NCBI GenBank assembly: GCA_900318355.1
Contig: ONKE01000065.1
Location: 1-64,000, forward strand
From: an uncultured Bacteroidales bacterium
Lineage (GTDB): Bacteria; Bacteroidota; Bacteroidia; Bacteroidales; UBA932
Length of the DNA: 64,000 nt
Reading direction: 5' to 3'
Both the position numbers and the translations under genes were made by a program. The notes under the pieces were generated by a model. It did no database searches and had not been told where the DNA came from. It was given only the letters and a program-made list of their open reading frames with translations. Positions 52,018 to 61,511 of the stretch are shown here, piece by piece; position 1 is the first letter of the stretch; every line of letters starts with the position of its first letter.

Positions 52018-53296
52018 CATCCTCCTTTCAATTGTGCTCCTGCTTGTGGCGGGGCATGTCCTTTCCGCGCAGGAGGGTACCTACAGCGCATTTTCCCCCT
52101 ACAGCGTGTTCGGAGTCGGCGACCTCTCGTCCCCCGGCGCGGCTTATTCCAAGACCATGGGCGGAGTCGGCGTCGCCGGTCGCGACCACCGTCATATCAA
52201 CACCATCAACCCGGCCGCCGTCACTGCGCGCGACACCCTCTCCTTCATGGTGGACATCAGCCTCTTCCAGAGCAACTCCATCTACCGTCAGGGCGACCTC
52301 CGTTCGGCCAAGAACATGTTCAACATCAACAGTTTCGCCCTCAGCGTCCCCATCTGGCGCAAGTCCGCGATGATGTTCGGCATAGCGCCCTACAGCAGCC
52401 TCGGCTACAACTTCTCCAACAACCAGATCGACCCCAACGCCGGAGTCATCAAATACTCCTCCGAAGGCACAGGCGGCCTATATGAACTGTATTTCGGCGC
52501 AGGCGCCACCTTCTGGAAGAGGATTTCCGTCGGCGCCCAGATGGTCTACCATTTCGGCAAGATAGAAAAGAGCACCGACATCGACTTCCTCGACACCTCG
52601 GTCCGCGACATGGAAAGCGGCTTCGAAATGAGCCTCAATGGCTTTGCCGGCCGTTTCGGCGTCCAATACGAGCAGCCCATCGGCATGACCCGCCTCACCG
52701 TCGGCGCCACCTACAAGACCCCTACGGTCCTCCGCGGCAACGTCAATGACTTCAAATACGCCATCCTCGGAACGGTCGTCGACACCGTCCGCAACGTCGT
52801 GGCCACCCCCGGCGCCAGCCTCGCGTCCGAAATCGGAGTCGGCGTCTCCCTCCGCCAGACCGAACACTGGTCCGCCGAGATCGACTACACCTTCTCCGAC
52901 TGGCGTTCCACCCGAATTGATTCATCCGCGGGCTTCTCCAACATAGTCGAGGACGGTCCCTCGTTCACTTCCGGAATCGCCCACACCATCCGCGGCGGTT
53001 TCGAATACATTCCAAACCGCAACGACCTCCGCTACCGCATGCGCCGGTGGTCCTACCGCGGCGGACTTTACTACAAACAATCCTACTTCCAGATAGGTCA
53101 GAAGCCGGTTAATACTTATGGCCTGACTTTTGGAGTTACCATACCTGTGTTCCAGTTGTACAACGGCCTGACCGTTGGTGTGGACATGGGACAGAGGGGC
53201 AGCCTCGCAGGCGGAATGATCCGCGAGCAATACCTTACGTTCCACATCGGCATCAGCCTGCATGACATCTGGTTCAGAAAGTTCCAATACGAATAA
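51998..53296 (+). CDS. Outer membrane beta-barrel protein (OmpP1/FadL-like), function unknown
   Basis: A 432-residue protein with a signal peptide (MSRRISSILLSIVLLLVAGHVLSAQ) and alternating strands rich in aromatic and Gly residues, ending in FQYE. Segments such as YSAFSPYSVFGVGDLSSPGAAYSKTMGG at the mature N-terminus resemble FadL/OmpP1-like barrels of Bacteroidota placed beside coaX, a TPR gene and lptC. Its start lies within the coaX coding region (20-bp overlap), which suggests translational coupling. Possible roles are transport of hydrophobic substrates or envelope assembly. Confidence 0.75.
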   Translation: MSRRISSILLSIVLLLVAGHVLSAQEGTYSAFSPYSVFGVGDLSSPGAAYSKTMGGVGVAGRDHRHINTINPAAVTARDTLSFMVDISLFQSNSIYRQGDLRSAKNMFNINSFALSVPIWRKSAMMFGIAPYSSLGYNFSNNQIDPNAGVIKYSSEGTGGLYELYFGAGATFWKRISVGAQMVYHFGKIEKSTDIDFLDTSVRDMESGFEMSLNGFAGRFGVQYEQPIGMTRLTVGATYKTPTVLRGNVNDFKYAILGTVVDTVRNVVATPGASLASEIGVGVSLRQTEHWSAEIDYTFSDWRSTRIDSSAGFSNIVEDGPSFTSGIAHTIRGGFEYIPNRNDLRYRMRRWSYRGGLYYKQSYFQIGQKPVNTYGLTFGVTIPVFQLYNGLTVGVDMGQRGSLAGGMIREQYLTFHIGISLHDIWFRKFQYE

Positions 53297-53313
53297 AACA
53301 AATTGTTCAGACT

Positions 53314-54633
53314 ATGAAAAAGATTGCTATCATTGCCGCAATGGCGCTCTTTACCTTCCTCGGGCAATCCCCTGCAAAAGCCCAGGGCAAGTTTGGAGCA
53401 GACAGTGCCGAATGTATCAAATACTTGTCGTATTATACCGAATACTACAAGCAGAAGAACTATGACGAAGCCCTGCCCAACTGGCGCAAGGCCTACAAGC
53501 TCTGCCCTCCGCAGGCCCGTCAGGGTATATTCATCGACGGTACCGTGCTGGTGCGCCGCCTTATCAACAAGAATGTCGCAAACAAGGCCTATCGCCAGGC
53601 CCTGATCGACACCCTTATGACTCTCCACGACACCCGTGCCGAGTACTATCCCAAGTACGCCGTAACCACCCTCAACAACAAGGGTACCGATATCAGCAAC
53701 TACTACAAGGGCAACAATGAGGCCATCTTTAAGGGTCTCGAGGACATCATCGGACGTCTTGGCGACGACACCAAGGCCAACCTCCTGCTTTTCGACCTGA
53801 ATTCCGCCATCGAACTCTATCAGGAAGGAAACGCCGAAGTTGACGCCGAAAAGGTAATCAGCACCTACCAGCGCAACATCGCCTTCGTCGAGAAGATGGA
53901 GAGCAACGACATCACCGATCGTGTCAAGTCCGACATGGAAGGCCTGTTCATCGGCAGCAAGGTTGCCTCCTGCGACAACCTCATCGCCCTCTTCACCCCC
54001 CGTTACGAGGCCGCTCCGGACGATATCGACCTGGTCACGAACATCGTCAAGATGATGTCTTCGACCGAAGGTTGCGTCAACAACGACCTCTACCTCAAGG
54101 CCACGACTTCCCTGCACACCATGCAGCCGTCCGCCCAGAGCGCCTATTTCCTCTACAGGCTCAACAACGTCCGCGACAACACCGAAGCGGCCGTCAAATA
54201 CCTTGAGGAGGCGATTTCCTATCCCGACCTGGAGAAGGCGACCGCAGCCAACTACAACTACGAACTCGCCACCTTCTGCGTCAAGAACGGAATGCCTTCC
54301 AAGGGCTACGCTGCCGCACAGCGCGCCATGGAACTCGATCCCGCCTTCGAAGGTAAGTGCTACTTCCTGATGGGAACAATCTGGGGCACAACCACTTGCG
54401 GTGGTGACGAAATCGCCCGCCGTTCTCCCTACTGGGTTGCCTGCGACTACATGCAGAAAGCCAAGGAAAAGGACGCCAGCCTCGCCGAAGAATGCAACCG
54501 CATGATCGCCCAGTACAGCGTCTATTTCCCGAAGACCGAGGATGCGTTCATGTACGACCTGACCAACGGACAGTCATACACTGTCGCCTGCGGTGGCATG
54601 CGCGCCACCACAAGGGTCCGCACACAGAGATAA
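53314..54633 (+). CDS. Periplasmic tetratricopeptide-repeat protein
   Basis: A 439-residue exported protein (signal peptide MKKIAIIAAMALFTFLGQSPAKAQ). TPR-like helical pairs are visible near the start (YLSYYTEYYKQKNYDEALPNWRKAYKLCP) and in the C-terminal part (YNYELATFCVKNGMPSKGYAAAQRAMELDPAFEGKCYFLMGTIW). It is coded between an outer-membrane barrel and lptC, an arrangement common in Bacteroidota, so a role in envelope biogenesis is plausible but unproven. Confidence 0.8.
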   Translation: MKKIAIIAAMALFTFLGQSPAKAQGKFGADSAECIKYLSYYTEYYKQKNYDEALPNWRKAYKLCPPQARQGIFIDGTVLVRRLINKNVANKAYRQALIDTLMTLHDTRAEYYPKYAVTTLNNKGTDISNYYKGNNEAIFKGLEDIIGRLGDDTKANLLLFDLNSAIELYQEGNAEVDAEKVISTYQRNIAFVEKMESNDITDRVKSDMEGLFIGSKVASCDNLIALFTPRYEAAPDDIDLVTNIVKMMSSTEGCVNNDLYLKATTSLHTMQPSAQSAYFLYRLNNVRDNTEAAVKYLEEAISYPDLEKATAANYNYELATFCVKNGMPSKGYAAAQRAMELDPAFEGKCYFLMGTIWGTTTCGGDEIARRSPYWVACDYMQKAKEKDASLAEECNRMIAQYSVYFPKTEDAFMYDLTNGQSYTVACGGMRATTRVRTQR

Positions 54634-54634
54634 G

Positions 54635-55279
54635 TTGATACCTTATATCCGCATACTGAAGACGATGGCAACCGCAACCGCGGTTGCTTTCGTCGTATTT
54701 TCGTGCAAGGTCCGCCTCTCGGAAGCGGACAGCCTTGACTTGAGCGAAACTCCCCTTCAGGCCGTCGACAGCATGTACATGATCCAGTCGAAAAACGGCA
54801 GTCTCGAGATGCGGGTCGTAACCGGCCGGATGGAGCGCTACGAACGCGACACCTGCACCGTGGAGTTGTTTCCTGAGGGTATAAACGTCTATTCCTACGT
54901 CGAGGACGGCGTCCTGGAAACGACCATACGCTCCAACGAGGCGAGCCACGAAACGTCCAAAGTCGGCGGCAGGGAAATCTGGAAGGCCTATGGCAACGTG
55001 GTAGTCCGCAACATCGTCAAGCAGGAGACCATGGAGACCGACACCCTCTACTGGGACCGCAAGAACCAGGAAATATACACCGACTGCTACATCCGGCTCT
55101 ATTCTCCCGACGGGTTCATGCAGGGCTACGGCATGCGTTCCGACGAGAGGGCGCGCAATTCCATCATCCTGCGTCCTTTCAACAGCTACGGCGTTGTGGT
55201 TCAGGATACAACCGAAGTGGTCGTGGACTCGGTCAATTTCATCGGCCCGCTGCTGAAAAAGAAGGCCGTCCGAAGGTAG
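54635..55279 (+). CDS. lptC: LptC-like lipopolysaccharide export protein
   Basis: A protein of about 214 residues. A lipoprotein-type leader (RILKTMATATAVAFVVFSC) precedes an OstA/LptC-like beta domain (ETPLQAVDSMYMIQSKNGSLEMRVVTGRMERYE, SNEASHETSKVGGREIWKAYGNVVVRN, ETDTLYWDRKNQEIYTDCYIRLYSPDGFMQGYGM). It would carry LPS between the inner membrane and the periplasmic bridge. Start uncertain: TTG at 54635 directly after the upstream stop gives a signal with positive charges; ATG at 54665 gives a very short, uncharged leader. Confidence 0.8.
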   Translation: MIPYIRILKTMATATAVAFVVFSCKVRLSEADSLDLSETPLQAVDSMYMIQSKNGSLEMRVVTGRMERYERDTCTVELFPEGINVYSYVEDGVLETTIRSNEASHETSKVGGREIWKAYGNVVVRNIVKQETMETDTLYWDRKNQEIYTDCYIRLYSPDGFMQGYGMRSDERARNSIILRPFNSYGVVVQDTTEVVVDSVNFIGPLLKKKAVRR

Positions 55280-55297
55280 AATATCAACGAAAATTGC

Positions 55298-55305
55298 TAT
55301 CTTTG
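55298..55305 (+). promoter_or_regulatory. -7 box (TATCTTTG) before the PpiD-like gene
   Basis: TATCTTTG lies 43 bp before the ATG; no TTTG at the expected -33 distance. Confidence 0.45.
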
Positions 55306-55347
55306 CACCCCAAAGTCATTTTTGAAAATTTATAAAGTTAAAATACA

Positions 55348-57438
55348 ATGGCAGTACTCGAAAAAATCCGTGTCAAGTTCGGCATCGCTGCGTCCATCAT
55401 CATCGCCCTGGGTCTGTTGTCCTTTATCATTGATCCGAGCGAAATCGTTTCCGCCTTCAACTCCATGTCGTCGAAGTATGACGTAGGCGAAATCAACGGC
55501 AAGGCAATTTCCTACGCCGATTTCCAGGCCGAAGCCCAGCGGATGTCCACCATCAACGAGCTCATGACCGGCTCTTCCGCCCAGAGCGCCCAGCAGCAGG
55601 CCCAGACCCGCGACGCCGCCTGGCAGGACCTTATCTATCGCTATCTTTTCGTCAAAAAAGCCAATGACGCAGGTATTTACGTCGGTTCCGACGAGATCGT
55701 CGACCTGACCTCCGGCGACAACCTCTCCCCGCTCGTGGCCCAGAACCCGGCGTTCTTCGGCGAAGACGGCCAGTTCTCCAAAGACCAGCTCCTGAAGTTC
55801 ATCCAGAACATGGACTCCGATGAGACCGGCCGCCTCGGCATGTACTGGGACTTCCTCCAGAATTCCATCAGGAACCAGCAGTACTACGAGAAGTATTCCA
55901 GCCTCTTCACCCAGCGTCCCAGCAAGCTTCTTGTCCGCAAGGCCGTCGAGGAAAACAACACCACGACCGACGTCGAATTCGTAATGGTTCCTTTCGGCTA
56001 CCAGACCGACACCACCATCGTCGTCTCCGACAAGGAAATCAAGGACTACTACAACTCCCACAAGAAGTTCTACGAGCAGGCCGAGAGCCGCGACATCGAA
56101 TATGTCGTGTACGAGGTCGTTCCTTCCGCAAAGGACATCCAGGCCACCCGTGACCAGGTCAACAGCCTCTACGACGAGTTCGCCACCACCGACAACATGA
56201 AGAGCTTCCTGGTCAAGAACTCCGACCGCGCCCTTTCCAACTACTGGTACAAGGCCGGCGAGCTCCGCAGCATTTCCCCTGCAGTCGAAGACTTCGTATG
56301 GAGCGGCAAAGCCGGCGCCTCCGACGTCATCACCGGCAGCGGCAACAAGTTCTATGTTGCCAAGGTCATGGATAGCAAAAACATCCCCGATTCGGCTTAT
56401 GTAAAGCACATTCTCCTTCAGGGTGAAAATGCCGCCCACCTGGCCGACAGCCTCCTCGGCGTTGTCCGTAAGGGTGGCGACTTCTCCTCCGTCGCGGCAG
56501 TCTACTCCGCCGACAAGGGCTCCCAGGCCGACGGTGAATTCGGCAGCATCGGCTGGATGACCCAGAACTACATGATCCCCGGATTCGAGAGCGTCCTGAC
56601 CGCCGAAACCGGCAAGCCTTTCATCCTCAACACCCAGTACGGCAGCCATGTCGTCCTCGTAACCCGCAAGACCGCCCCCGTGGCCAAGAAGCAGGTTGCC
56701 ATCCTCGAGAAGGAAGCCCTCGCCAGCAAGGAGACCTTCAACGACTTCTACGCCAAGGCCAACAAGTTCGCAACCGCCGCTGCAGGCAGCTATGAGAACT
56801 ATCGCAAGGCAGTCGACACCCTCGGCGTCTATTCCCACCCGGTCAACAAGATGCTTGAGAGCTCCGACCGTCTCGGCTCCATCGACAACACCAAGGAAAT
56901 CACCCGTTGGGCTTTCGAAAACAAGGCCGGCAAGGTGTCCGACATCAAGACCATCGACAACAACTACTTCTTCATCGCCACCGTCAAAGGCGTCCACAAG
57001 GAGGGTTATGCCAAGATTTCCGAGGTTGCCAGCCAGATTCGCCAGCAACTCTATCAGGAGAAGCTCGCCGCCAAGAAGGCCGCCGAAATCGCAGCTGACA
57101 TCGAAGGTCTCGAAGACCTCCAGGCCATCGCCGAAAAGCTCGGCACGACCGTCAGCACCCAGAACGATATAGCTTTCGCCTCCATGGGTGCCCAGGGCCT
57201 CGATCCCAAGTTCATCGGTGCCCTCAGCGTCGCCCCCGAAGGCAAGGTCTGCGGCCCTGTCGCCGGCTCCATCGGTGTCTACGTCTACAAGGTGACCGGC
57301 CGTGAAACCGGCTCCTTCTTCACCGAAGACGACGCCCGCAGCCGCGACGAGCAGATGTCCCGCTACAGCGCCCAGATGATCATCCCCACGATGATGCAGG
57401 ACGCCGACGTCAAAGACAACCGCGCCCGCTTCTATTAG
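55348..57438 (+). CDS. ppiD: SurA/PpiD-like periplasmic peptidyl-prolyl isomerase
   Basis: A 696-residue protein with an N-terminal membrane anchor (about 10-30, GIAASIIIALGLLSFII), a SurA_N-like chaperone region (INGKAISYADFQAEAQRM), a parvulin domain (about 350-440: AYVKHILLQGENAAHLADSL, FGSIGWMTQNYMIPGFESVL, SHVVLVTRKT) and a second degenerate domain. It folds outer-membrane proteins at the inner membrane surface. It follows lptC in the envelope gene series and ends at a strong hairpin. Confidence 0.9.
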   Translation: MAVLEKIRVKFGIAASIIIALGLLSFIIDPSEIVSAFNSMSSKYDVGEINGKAISYADFQAEAQRMSTINELMTGSSAQSAQQQAQTRDAAWQDLIYRYLFVKKANDAGIYVGSDEIVDLTSGDNLSPLVAQNPAFFGEDGQFSKDQLLKFIQNMDSDETGRLGMYWDFLQNSIRNQQYYEKYSSLFTQRPSKLLVRKAVEENNTTTDVEFVMVPFGYQTDTTIVVSDKEIKDYYNSHKKFYEQAESRDIEYVVYEVVPSAKDIQATRDQVNSLYDEFATTDNMKSFLVKNSDRALSNYWYKAGELRSISPAVEDFVWSGKAGASDVITGSGNKFYVAKVMDSKNIPDSAYVKHILLQGENAAHLADSLLGVVRKGGDFSSVAAVYSADKGSQADGEFGSIGWMTQNYMIPGFESVLTAETGKPFILNTQYGSHVVLVTRKTAPVAKKQVAILEKEALASKETFNDFYAKANKFATAAAGSYENYRKAVDTLGVYSHPVNKMLESSDRLGSIDNTKEITRWAFENKAGKVSDIKTIDNNYFFIATVKGVHKEGYAKISEVASQIRQQLYQEKLAAKKAAEIAADIEGLEDLQAIAEKLGTTVSTQNDIAFASMGAQGLDPKFIGALSVAPEGKVCGPVAGSIGVYVYKVTGRETGSFFTEDDARSRDEQMSRYSAQMIIPTMMQDADVKDNRARFY

Positions 57439-57460
57439 TCGCCGGTCTCACAACCTCCTA

Positions 57461-57498
57461 TACAAAAATGTCTGCCGGGTTAGGCAGACATTTTTGTA
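57461..57498. terminator. Terminator after the PpiD-like gene
   Basis: A perfect 16-bp inverted repeat (57461-57476 with 57483-57498), TACAAAAATGTCTGCC on the left arm, with loop GGGTTA; the right arm contains a T5 run. Confidence 0.85.
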
Positions 57499-57631
57499 TT
57501 ACCCACCCACCGCGGCCGGGCGGCTTGCAGTTTCCGCTCGCCTTTTCCTACAAGTATGCGCTTTCAATTATCGAAATGCTGCAACATTTTCCTGGGGAAA
57601 TGCATCTAAAAAAGGAAATACGAAACTGACT

Positions 57632-58000
57632 ATGAAAATGAAGATCAAAATTATTTTGGCGGCACTGCTTGCCGTTGTTGCGTTTGGGTGTAAGAAGGAT
57701 GCCCGGACGGAGGAAATCGTGGTTGCATCCATGAAGCCCGTGCCGGCGGAAGAGACAGTTGTTACGGAGGTGTTCCCTAACTATATCATCAAGAAAGGCG
57801 GGGACGACAAGTGGGGCTGGTATTATGGCGGCATTCAGGGATTCGAGTTCGAGGAGGGGTATGAATGCAGGCTGCTCGTAGAGCCGTCCAGTTACCCGGA
57901 GGGTTATCAGGATGCCGGCTCCCTGTATATTCTGAAGAAGGTGCTGTCGAAAGAAAAAAAGGACTCGGACGTTTCCGAATCCTTGTGTATCGTTAAGTAG
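57632..58000 (+). CDS. Small lipoprotein with DUF4377-like domain
   Basis: A 122-residue lipoprotein (MKMKIKIILAALLAVVAFGC). The mature part has WGWYYGGIQGFEFEEGYECRLLVEPSSYPEGYQDAGSLYILKKVLSKEKK, the pattern of DUF4377-type lipoproteins (I-x-GF-x-F-x-x-GYE-x-x-L-x-V). Function unknown; family members occur alone or beside heat-shock HslJ-like domains. AAAGGAAAT precedes the ATG by about 14 bp. A 190-bp leader after the upstream terminator holds nothing I can identify. Confidence 0.75.
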   Translation: MKMKIKIILAALLAVVAFGCKKDARTEEIVVASMKPVPAEETVVTEVFPNYIIKKGGDDKWGWYYGGIQGFEFEEGYECRLLVEPSSYPEGYQDAGSLYILKKVLSKEKKDSDVSESLCIVK

Positions 58001-58009
58001 AACAGTTGC

Positions 58010-59113
58010 TTATACGTTAAATAGGAAGTGCATTATGTCGCCGTCGGCGACGATGTAGTCCTTTCCTTCAGTGGCGAGACGGCCTGCGGCGCGGCAGGCT
58101 GCCTCGCTTCCGTATTGGACGAAGTCGTCGTATTTGATGACCTCGGCGCGGATGAAGCCTTTCTCGAAGTCGGTGTGGATGACGCCGGCGGCCTTGGGGG
58201 CTTTGTCGCCCTTGTGGATGGTCCAGGCGCGGCACTCGTCGGCACCTGCGGTGAAGAATGTCTGGAGGCCGAGGAGTTTGTAGGCGCCCTGAATCAGCCG
58301 GACAACGCCGCTTTCGCTCAGTCCGAGCTCTTCGAGGAACATCTGCCTGTCCTCGTATTCTTCTATCTCAGCTATGTCTGACTCTGTTTTGGCGGCGATG
58401 ACGAGGATTTCCGCGTGTTCGTCGCGGGTGGCTTCACGGACGGCGTCGACATAGGCGTTGCCATGTGCGGCCGAGGCTTCGTCTACGTTGCAGACGTACA
58501 TTACCGGCTTGTTGGTAAGGAGATATAGATCCTTGGCGAGCGCTTCTTCCTCTTCGTTGAGGAGTTCCACGGTGCGGCAGGACTTGCCCTGGAGCAAGGC
58601 TTCCTGGTAGCGCTCGAGGATGTCGACCAACTTTTTCGCGTCCTTGTCGCCTCCGACCTTGGCCTGCTTCTGGACCTTCGCGAGCCTGTTCTGGACCGTT
58701 TCCAGGTCTTTGATCTGGAGCTCGGCGTCGACTACTTCCTTGTCGCGGACGGGGTCTACGCTGCCGTCGACGTGGACGATGTTGCCGTCGTCGAAACAAC
58801 GGAGGACATGGAGTATGGCGTCGGTTTCGCGGATATTGGCAAGGAACTGATTGCCAAGACCTTCACCCTTGCTCGCCCCGCGGACCAGGCCGGCGATATC
58901 GACGATATCAACCGTGGCCGGGACGGTGCGCTTGGGCTTGCACATATCGGAGAGCACCTCCAGCCTGCGATCGGGCACGTTGGTCGAGCCAAGATTGGGC
59001 TCAATGGTGCAGAAAGGGAAATTGGCGCTCTGGGCCTTCCCGGAGCTGATGCAGTTGAACAAAGTGGACTTTCCGACGTTGGGCAGTCCCACGATTCCGC
59101 ATTTAAGTGACAT
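58010..59113 (-). CDS. ychF: Redox-regulated ATPase/GTPase YchF
   Basis: A 367-residue Obg-family P-loop protein: G1 KCGIVGLPNVGKSTLFNCIS, G3 DIAGLVRGASKGEGLGNQFL, the altered G4 (NVDE) that lets the family use ATP, a coiled-coil insertion and a C-terminal TGS domain (FFTAGADECRAWTIHKGDKAPKAAGVIHTDFEKGFIRAEV). It binds ribosomes and responds to oxidative stress. The ATG at 59113 (MSLKCGIVG) fits family starts; the upstream ATG lies in the promoter. Confidence 0.96.
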   Translation of the reverse strand: MSLKCGIVGLPNVGKSTLFNCISSGKAQSANFPFCTIEPNLGSTNVPDRRLEVLSDMCKPKRTVPATVDIVDIAGLVRGASKGEGLGNQFLANIRETDAILHVLRCFDDGNIVHVDGSVDPVRDKEVVDAELQIKDLETVQNRLAKVQKQAKVGGDKDAKKLVDILERYQEALLQGKSCRTVELLNEEEEALAKDLYLLTNKPVMYVCNVDEASAAHGNAYVDAVREATRDEHAEILVIAAKTESDIAEIEEYEDRQMFLEELGLSESGVVRLIQGAYKLLGLQTFFTAGADECRAWTIHKGDKAPKAAGVIHTDFEKGFIRAEVIKYDDFVQYGSEAACRAAGRLATEGKDYIVADGDIMHFLFNV

Positions 59114-59137
59114 GGTCTTTTTCTTTCTATTGCAATG

Positions 59138-59145
59138 CAAAGATA
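59138..59145 (-). promoter_or_regulatory. ychF -7 box (TATCTTTG)
   Basis: TATCTTTG on the minus strand, 24 bp before the chosen ychF ATG. Confidence 0.55.
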
Positions 59146-59245
59146 CTTAAAATCCGCCGTTCGCCTTGAAAGAAAATACGAATCCGTCCCAAAAATGTAC
59201 GAATCCGGTCGTTTTTGACGAAAAGAATGCCTTTCTTGCGCCGTC

Positions 59246-60301
59246 ATGTTGACGGCTTTCATCATAATGCTGCTACTCCTGGTCGCCGAGCCGGAGCCGA
59301 TACGGATTCTGTTTTGGAATCTGGAAAACTTCTTTGACTATTTCGACGGCGGAACGTCGGACTCCGACCGGGAGTTCTCGGCCCGCGGCGCGCGCCATTG
59401 GACGAAAAAACGCTTCCTGGCCAAGTGCAACTCCGTTGCCAAGGCTATACTGTGGATGTCGGATCAGCCTCTTTGCGAAGATGGAAGCAAGTTGGGTATG
59501 CCCGACATAATCGCTCTCGCCGAGGTGGAAAACAAGTTTGTACTCAAGCGTTTACTTTCCGAGACAAGCCTTCGCAAATACGACTATGCGATTGTCCACC
59601 ACGACAGCCCCGACAGGCGCGGCATCGACGTGGCGCTGCTTTACCGCCAGTCCGTCTTCGACCTTCTTTACGAAACGGCGGTTCCGGTCCGGCCGCCTCC
59701 GGGGCGCGACCTCGCCACCAGGGACATTCTTCTGGTCCAGCTCCAGATGCGGCAAGGCGCGGCGGCGGAAGTCCGCGAAGCCGTAACGGTCCTTGTCAAT
59801 CACCACCCGTCGAAGTTTGGCGGGGGAGACAGCGACTGGCGGCGCAAGGCTGCGCTCGACGCTCTCCGGAGCGTCAAAGACTCTCTGTGGAGATCTGGCG
59901 AGCGCACGGTCGTTGCTATTGGGGATTTTAACGATACTCCTGACAATCAGTTGCTTGCGCAGATAGCCGCTCCGCCGGAAGGGCGCGGCCTTGATACCGA
60001 GGCCGCACCCGTCGCCGCTCCGCCGTTTGTCAACCTTGCGCTGCCTCTTGCAAAACGCGGCGAGGGCACAATCCGGTACCAGGGAAAATGGGAACTTATC
60101 GACATCGCGCTTGCCGTCCCTTCGGTCGTAGATCCGGCGATGAAGATTATCCGAATCCCCTTCCTGACGGTCCGGGACAACACCCACGCGGGCGAAAAGC
60201 CTCTTCGCACCTACGTGGGGCCGCGTTACAGCGGCGGCGTTTCCGACCATTTGCCGGTGCTGCTGACATTCAATATTGCCCGTGCTCGGAAATTCAAGTA
60301 A
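59246..60301 (+). CDS. Endonuclease/exonuclease/phosphatase-family hydrolase
   Basis: A 351-residue EEP-fold protein with a hydrophobic N-terminus (MLTAFIIMLLLLVA) that likely acts as a signal peptide. Family motifs: IRILFWNLENFFDYFDGG, IIALAEVENKFVLKRLL with the metal-binding Glu, RRGIDVALLYR, VNHHPSKFGG, AIGDFNDTPDNQLL, and the final SGGVSDHLPVLLTF with the catalytic Asp-His. Substrate could be DNA, a nucleotide or a phospho-compound. Divergent from ychF; no clear promoter box seen, but a 21-bp-spaced direct repeat lies upstream. Confidence 0.88.
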   Translation: MLTAFIIMLLLLVAEPEPIRILFWNLENFFDYFDGGTSDSDREFSARGARHWTKKRFLAKCNSVAKAILWMSDQPLCEDGSKLGMPDIIALAEVENKFVLKRLLSETSLRKYDYAIVHHDSPDRRGIDVALLYRQSVFDLLYETAVPVRPPPGRDLATRDILLVQLQMRQGAAAEVREAVTVLVNHHPSKFGGGDSDWRRKAALDALRSVKDSLWRSGERTVVAIGDFNDTPDNQLLAQIAAPPEGRGLDTEAAPVAAPPFVNLALPLAKRGEGTIRYQGKWELIDIALAVPSVVDPAMKIIRIPFLTVRDNTHAGEKPLRTYVGPRYSGGVSDHLPVLLTFNIARARKFK

Positions 60302-60308
60302 GATTTGT

Positions 60309-60316
60309 TATCTTTG
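60309..60316 (+). promoter_or_regulatory. galK -7 box (TATCTTTG)
   Basis: TATCTTTG lies 26 bp before the galK ATG; no -33 TTTG at the expected spacing. Confidence 0.5.
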
Positions 60317-60342
60317 CAGAAGTACATTAAAACAAAACCACT

Positions 60343-61494
60343 ATGGATATGAAAGCCAGAATCCAGGACAAGTTCCGTACCCTTTTCGGCGAAGGCGGCC
60401 AGCTGTTTGCCTCCGCAGGGCGCATCAACCTGATCGGCGAACACACCGACTACAACGGAGGTTACGTGTTCCCCGGCGCTATCGACTGCGGCATAATCGC
60501 CGAGATCAAGCTTAACGGCACCGGACGAGTCCATGCATATTCCCTCGATTACGATGAATACGTAGAGTTCGGCCTCGGCGAGGAAGACGTCCCGCAGCAG
60601 GCCTGGGCCCGCTATATATTCGGCGTCTGCCGCGAGACGGCAAAGCGCGGCGGCAAGGTCGAAGGTTTTGACACCGTGTTCGCGGGCGACGTTCCGCTCG
60701 GCGCCGGACTTTCTTCTTCCGCTGCTTTGGAAAGCACATTTGCATTTGCTATCAACTATTTGTTCTCCAATGGTATAGACAAGTTCGAGCTGGCTAAGAT
60801 CGGCCAGAGCACCGAACATAACTACTGCGGAGTCAAGTGCGGCATCATGGATCAGTTCGCATCCGTGTTCGGAAAGAAGGGAAGCCTCATCCGTCTTAAC
60901 TGCAAGACCCTGGAATACAAGTATTTCCCCTTCGACCCTAAGGGCTATAAGCTCGTCCTAATCGACTCCTGCGTAAAGCACGAGCTCGCCTCGAGCGCCT
61001 ACAACAAGCGCCGCGCCTCCTGCGAGAACGCCGCAGCCGCCATTCGCAAGAACCATCCTGAGGTCGAGTTCCTCTCCGACGCCAAACGCGTATGGCTCGA
61101 CGAAGTCCGCAGCGAAATTCCCGAGGAAGACTTCCTCCGCGCCGAATACGTTATCGGCGAGGTCCAGAGGGTCCTCGACGTGTGCGACGCCCTGGAGAGA
61201 GGCGACTACGAGACCGTCGGCGAGATGATGTACCAGACCCATTTCGGCCTGAGCCGTCTGTACGAAGTAAGCTGCGAAGAGCTCGACTTCCTCAACAAAC
61301 TCGCCCGTAAGATGGATGTCACCGGCTCCCGCGTCATGGGCGGCGGCTTCGGCGGCTGCACCATCAACCTGGTCAAAGACGAGCTCTACGACGGCTTCGT
61401 ATCAGCCGCCAAGGAGCAGTTCGCCGCCAAGTTCGGCCACGAGCCGAAGGTCTATGACGTCGTCATTTCCGACGGCGCCCGCCTTCTGTCGTAA
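60343..61494 (+). CDS. galK: Galactokinase
   Basis: A 383-residue GHMP kinase: substrate motif GRINLIGEHTDYNGGYVFPGAID, ATP loop PLGAGLSSSAALE, base region GIMDQFASVFGKKG and C-terminal GSRVMGGGFGGCTINLV. It phosphorylates galactose to galactose-1-phosphate. No other Leloir gene is adjacent, so it appears monocistronic. Confidence 0.96.
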   Translation: MDMKARIQDKFRTLFGEGGQLFASAGRINLIGEHTDYNGGYVFPGAIDCGIIAEIKLNGTGRVHAYSLDYDEYVEFGLGEEDVPQQAWARYIFGVCRETAKRGGKVEGFDTVFAGDVPLGAGLSSSAALESTFAFAINYLFSNGIDKFELAKIGQSTEHNYCGVKCGIMDQFASVFGKKGSLIRLNCKTLEYKYFPFDPKGYKLVLIDSCVKHELASSAYNKRRASCENAAAAIRKNHPEVEFLSDAKRVWLDEVRSEIPEEDFLRAEYVIGEVQRVLDVCDALERGDYETVGEMMYQTHFGLSRLYEVSCEELDFLNKLARKMDVTGSRVMGGGFGGCTINLVKDELYDGFVSAAKEQFAAKFGHEPKVYDVVISDGARLLS

Positions 61495-61511
61495 CAAACA
61501 CTCCAAGTATT

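Noticed and set aside
55330..57048. A 572-codon open frame on the minus strand opposite the PpiD-like gene
   Set aside because: Antisense shadow with Val/Gly/Asp bias and no recognisable motif; the plus strand encodes a parvulin-type foldase.
57494..57631. N-terminal extension of the DUF4377-like lipoprotein
   Set aside because: The extra 46 residues begin in the terminator region and would destroy the lipoprotein signal starting at 57632.
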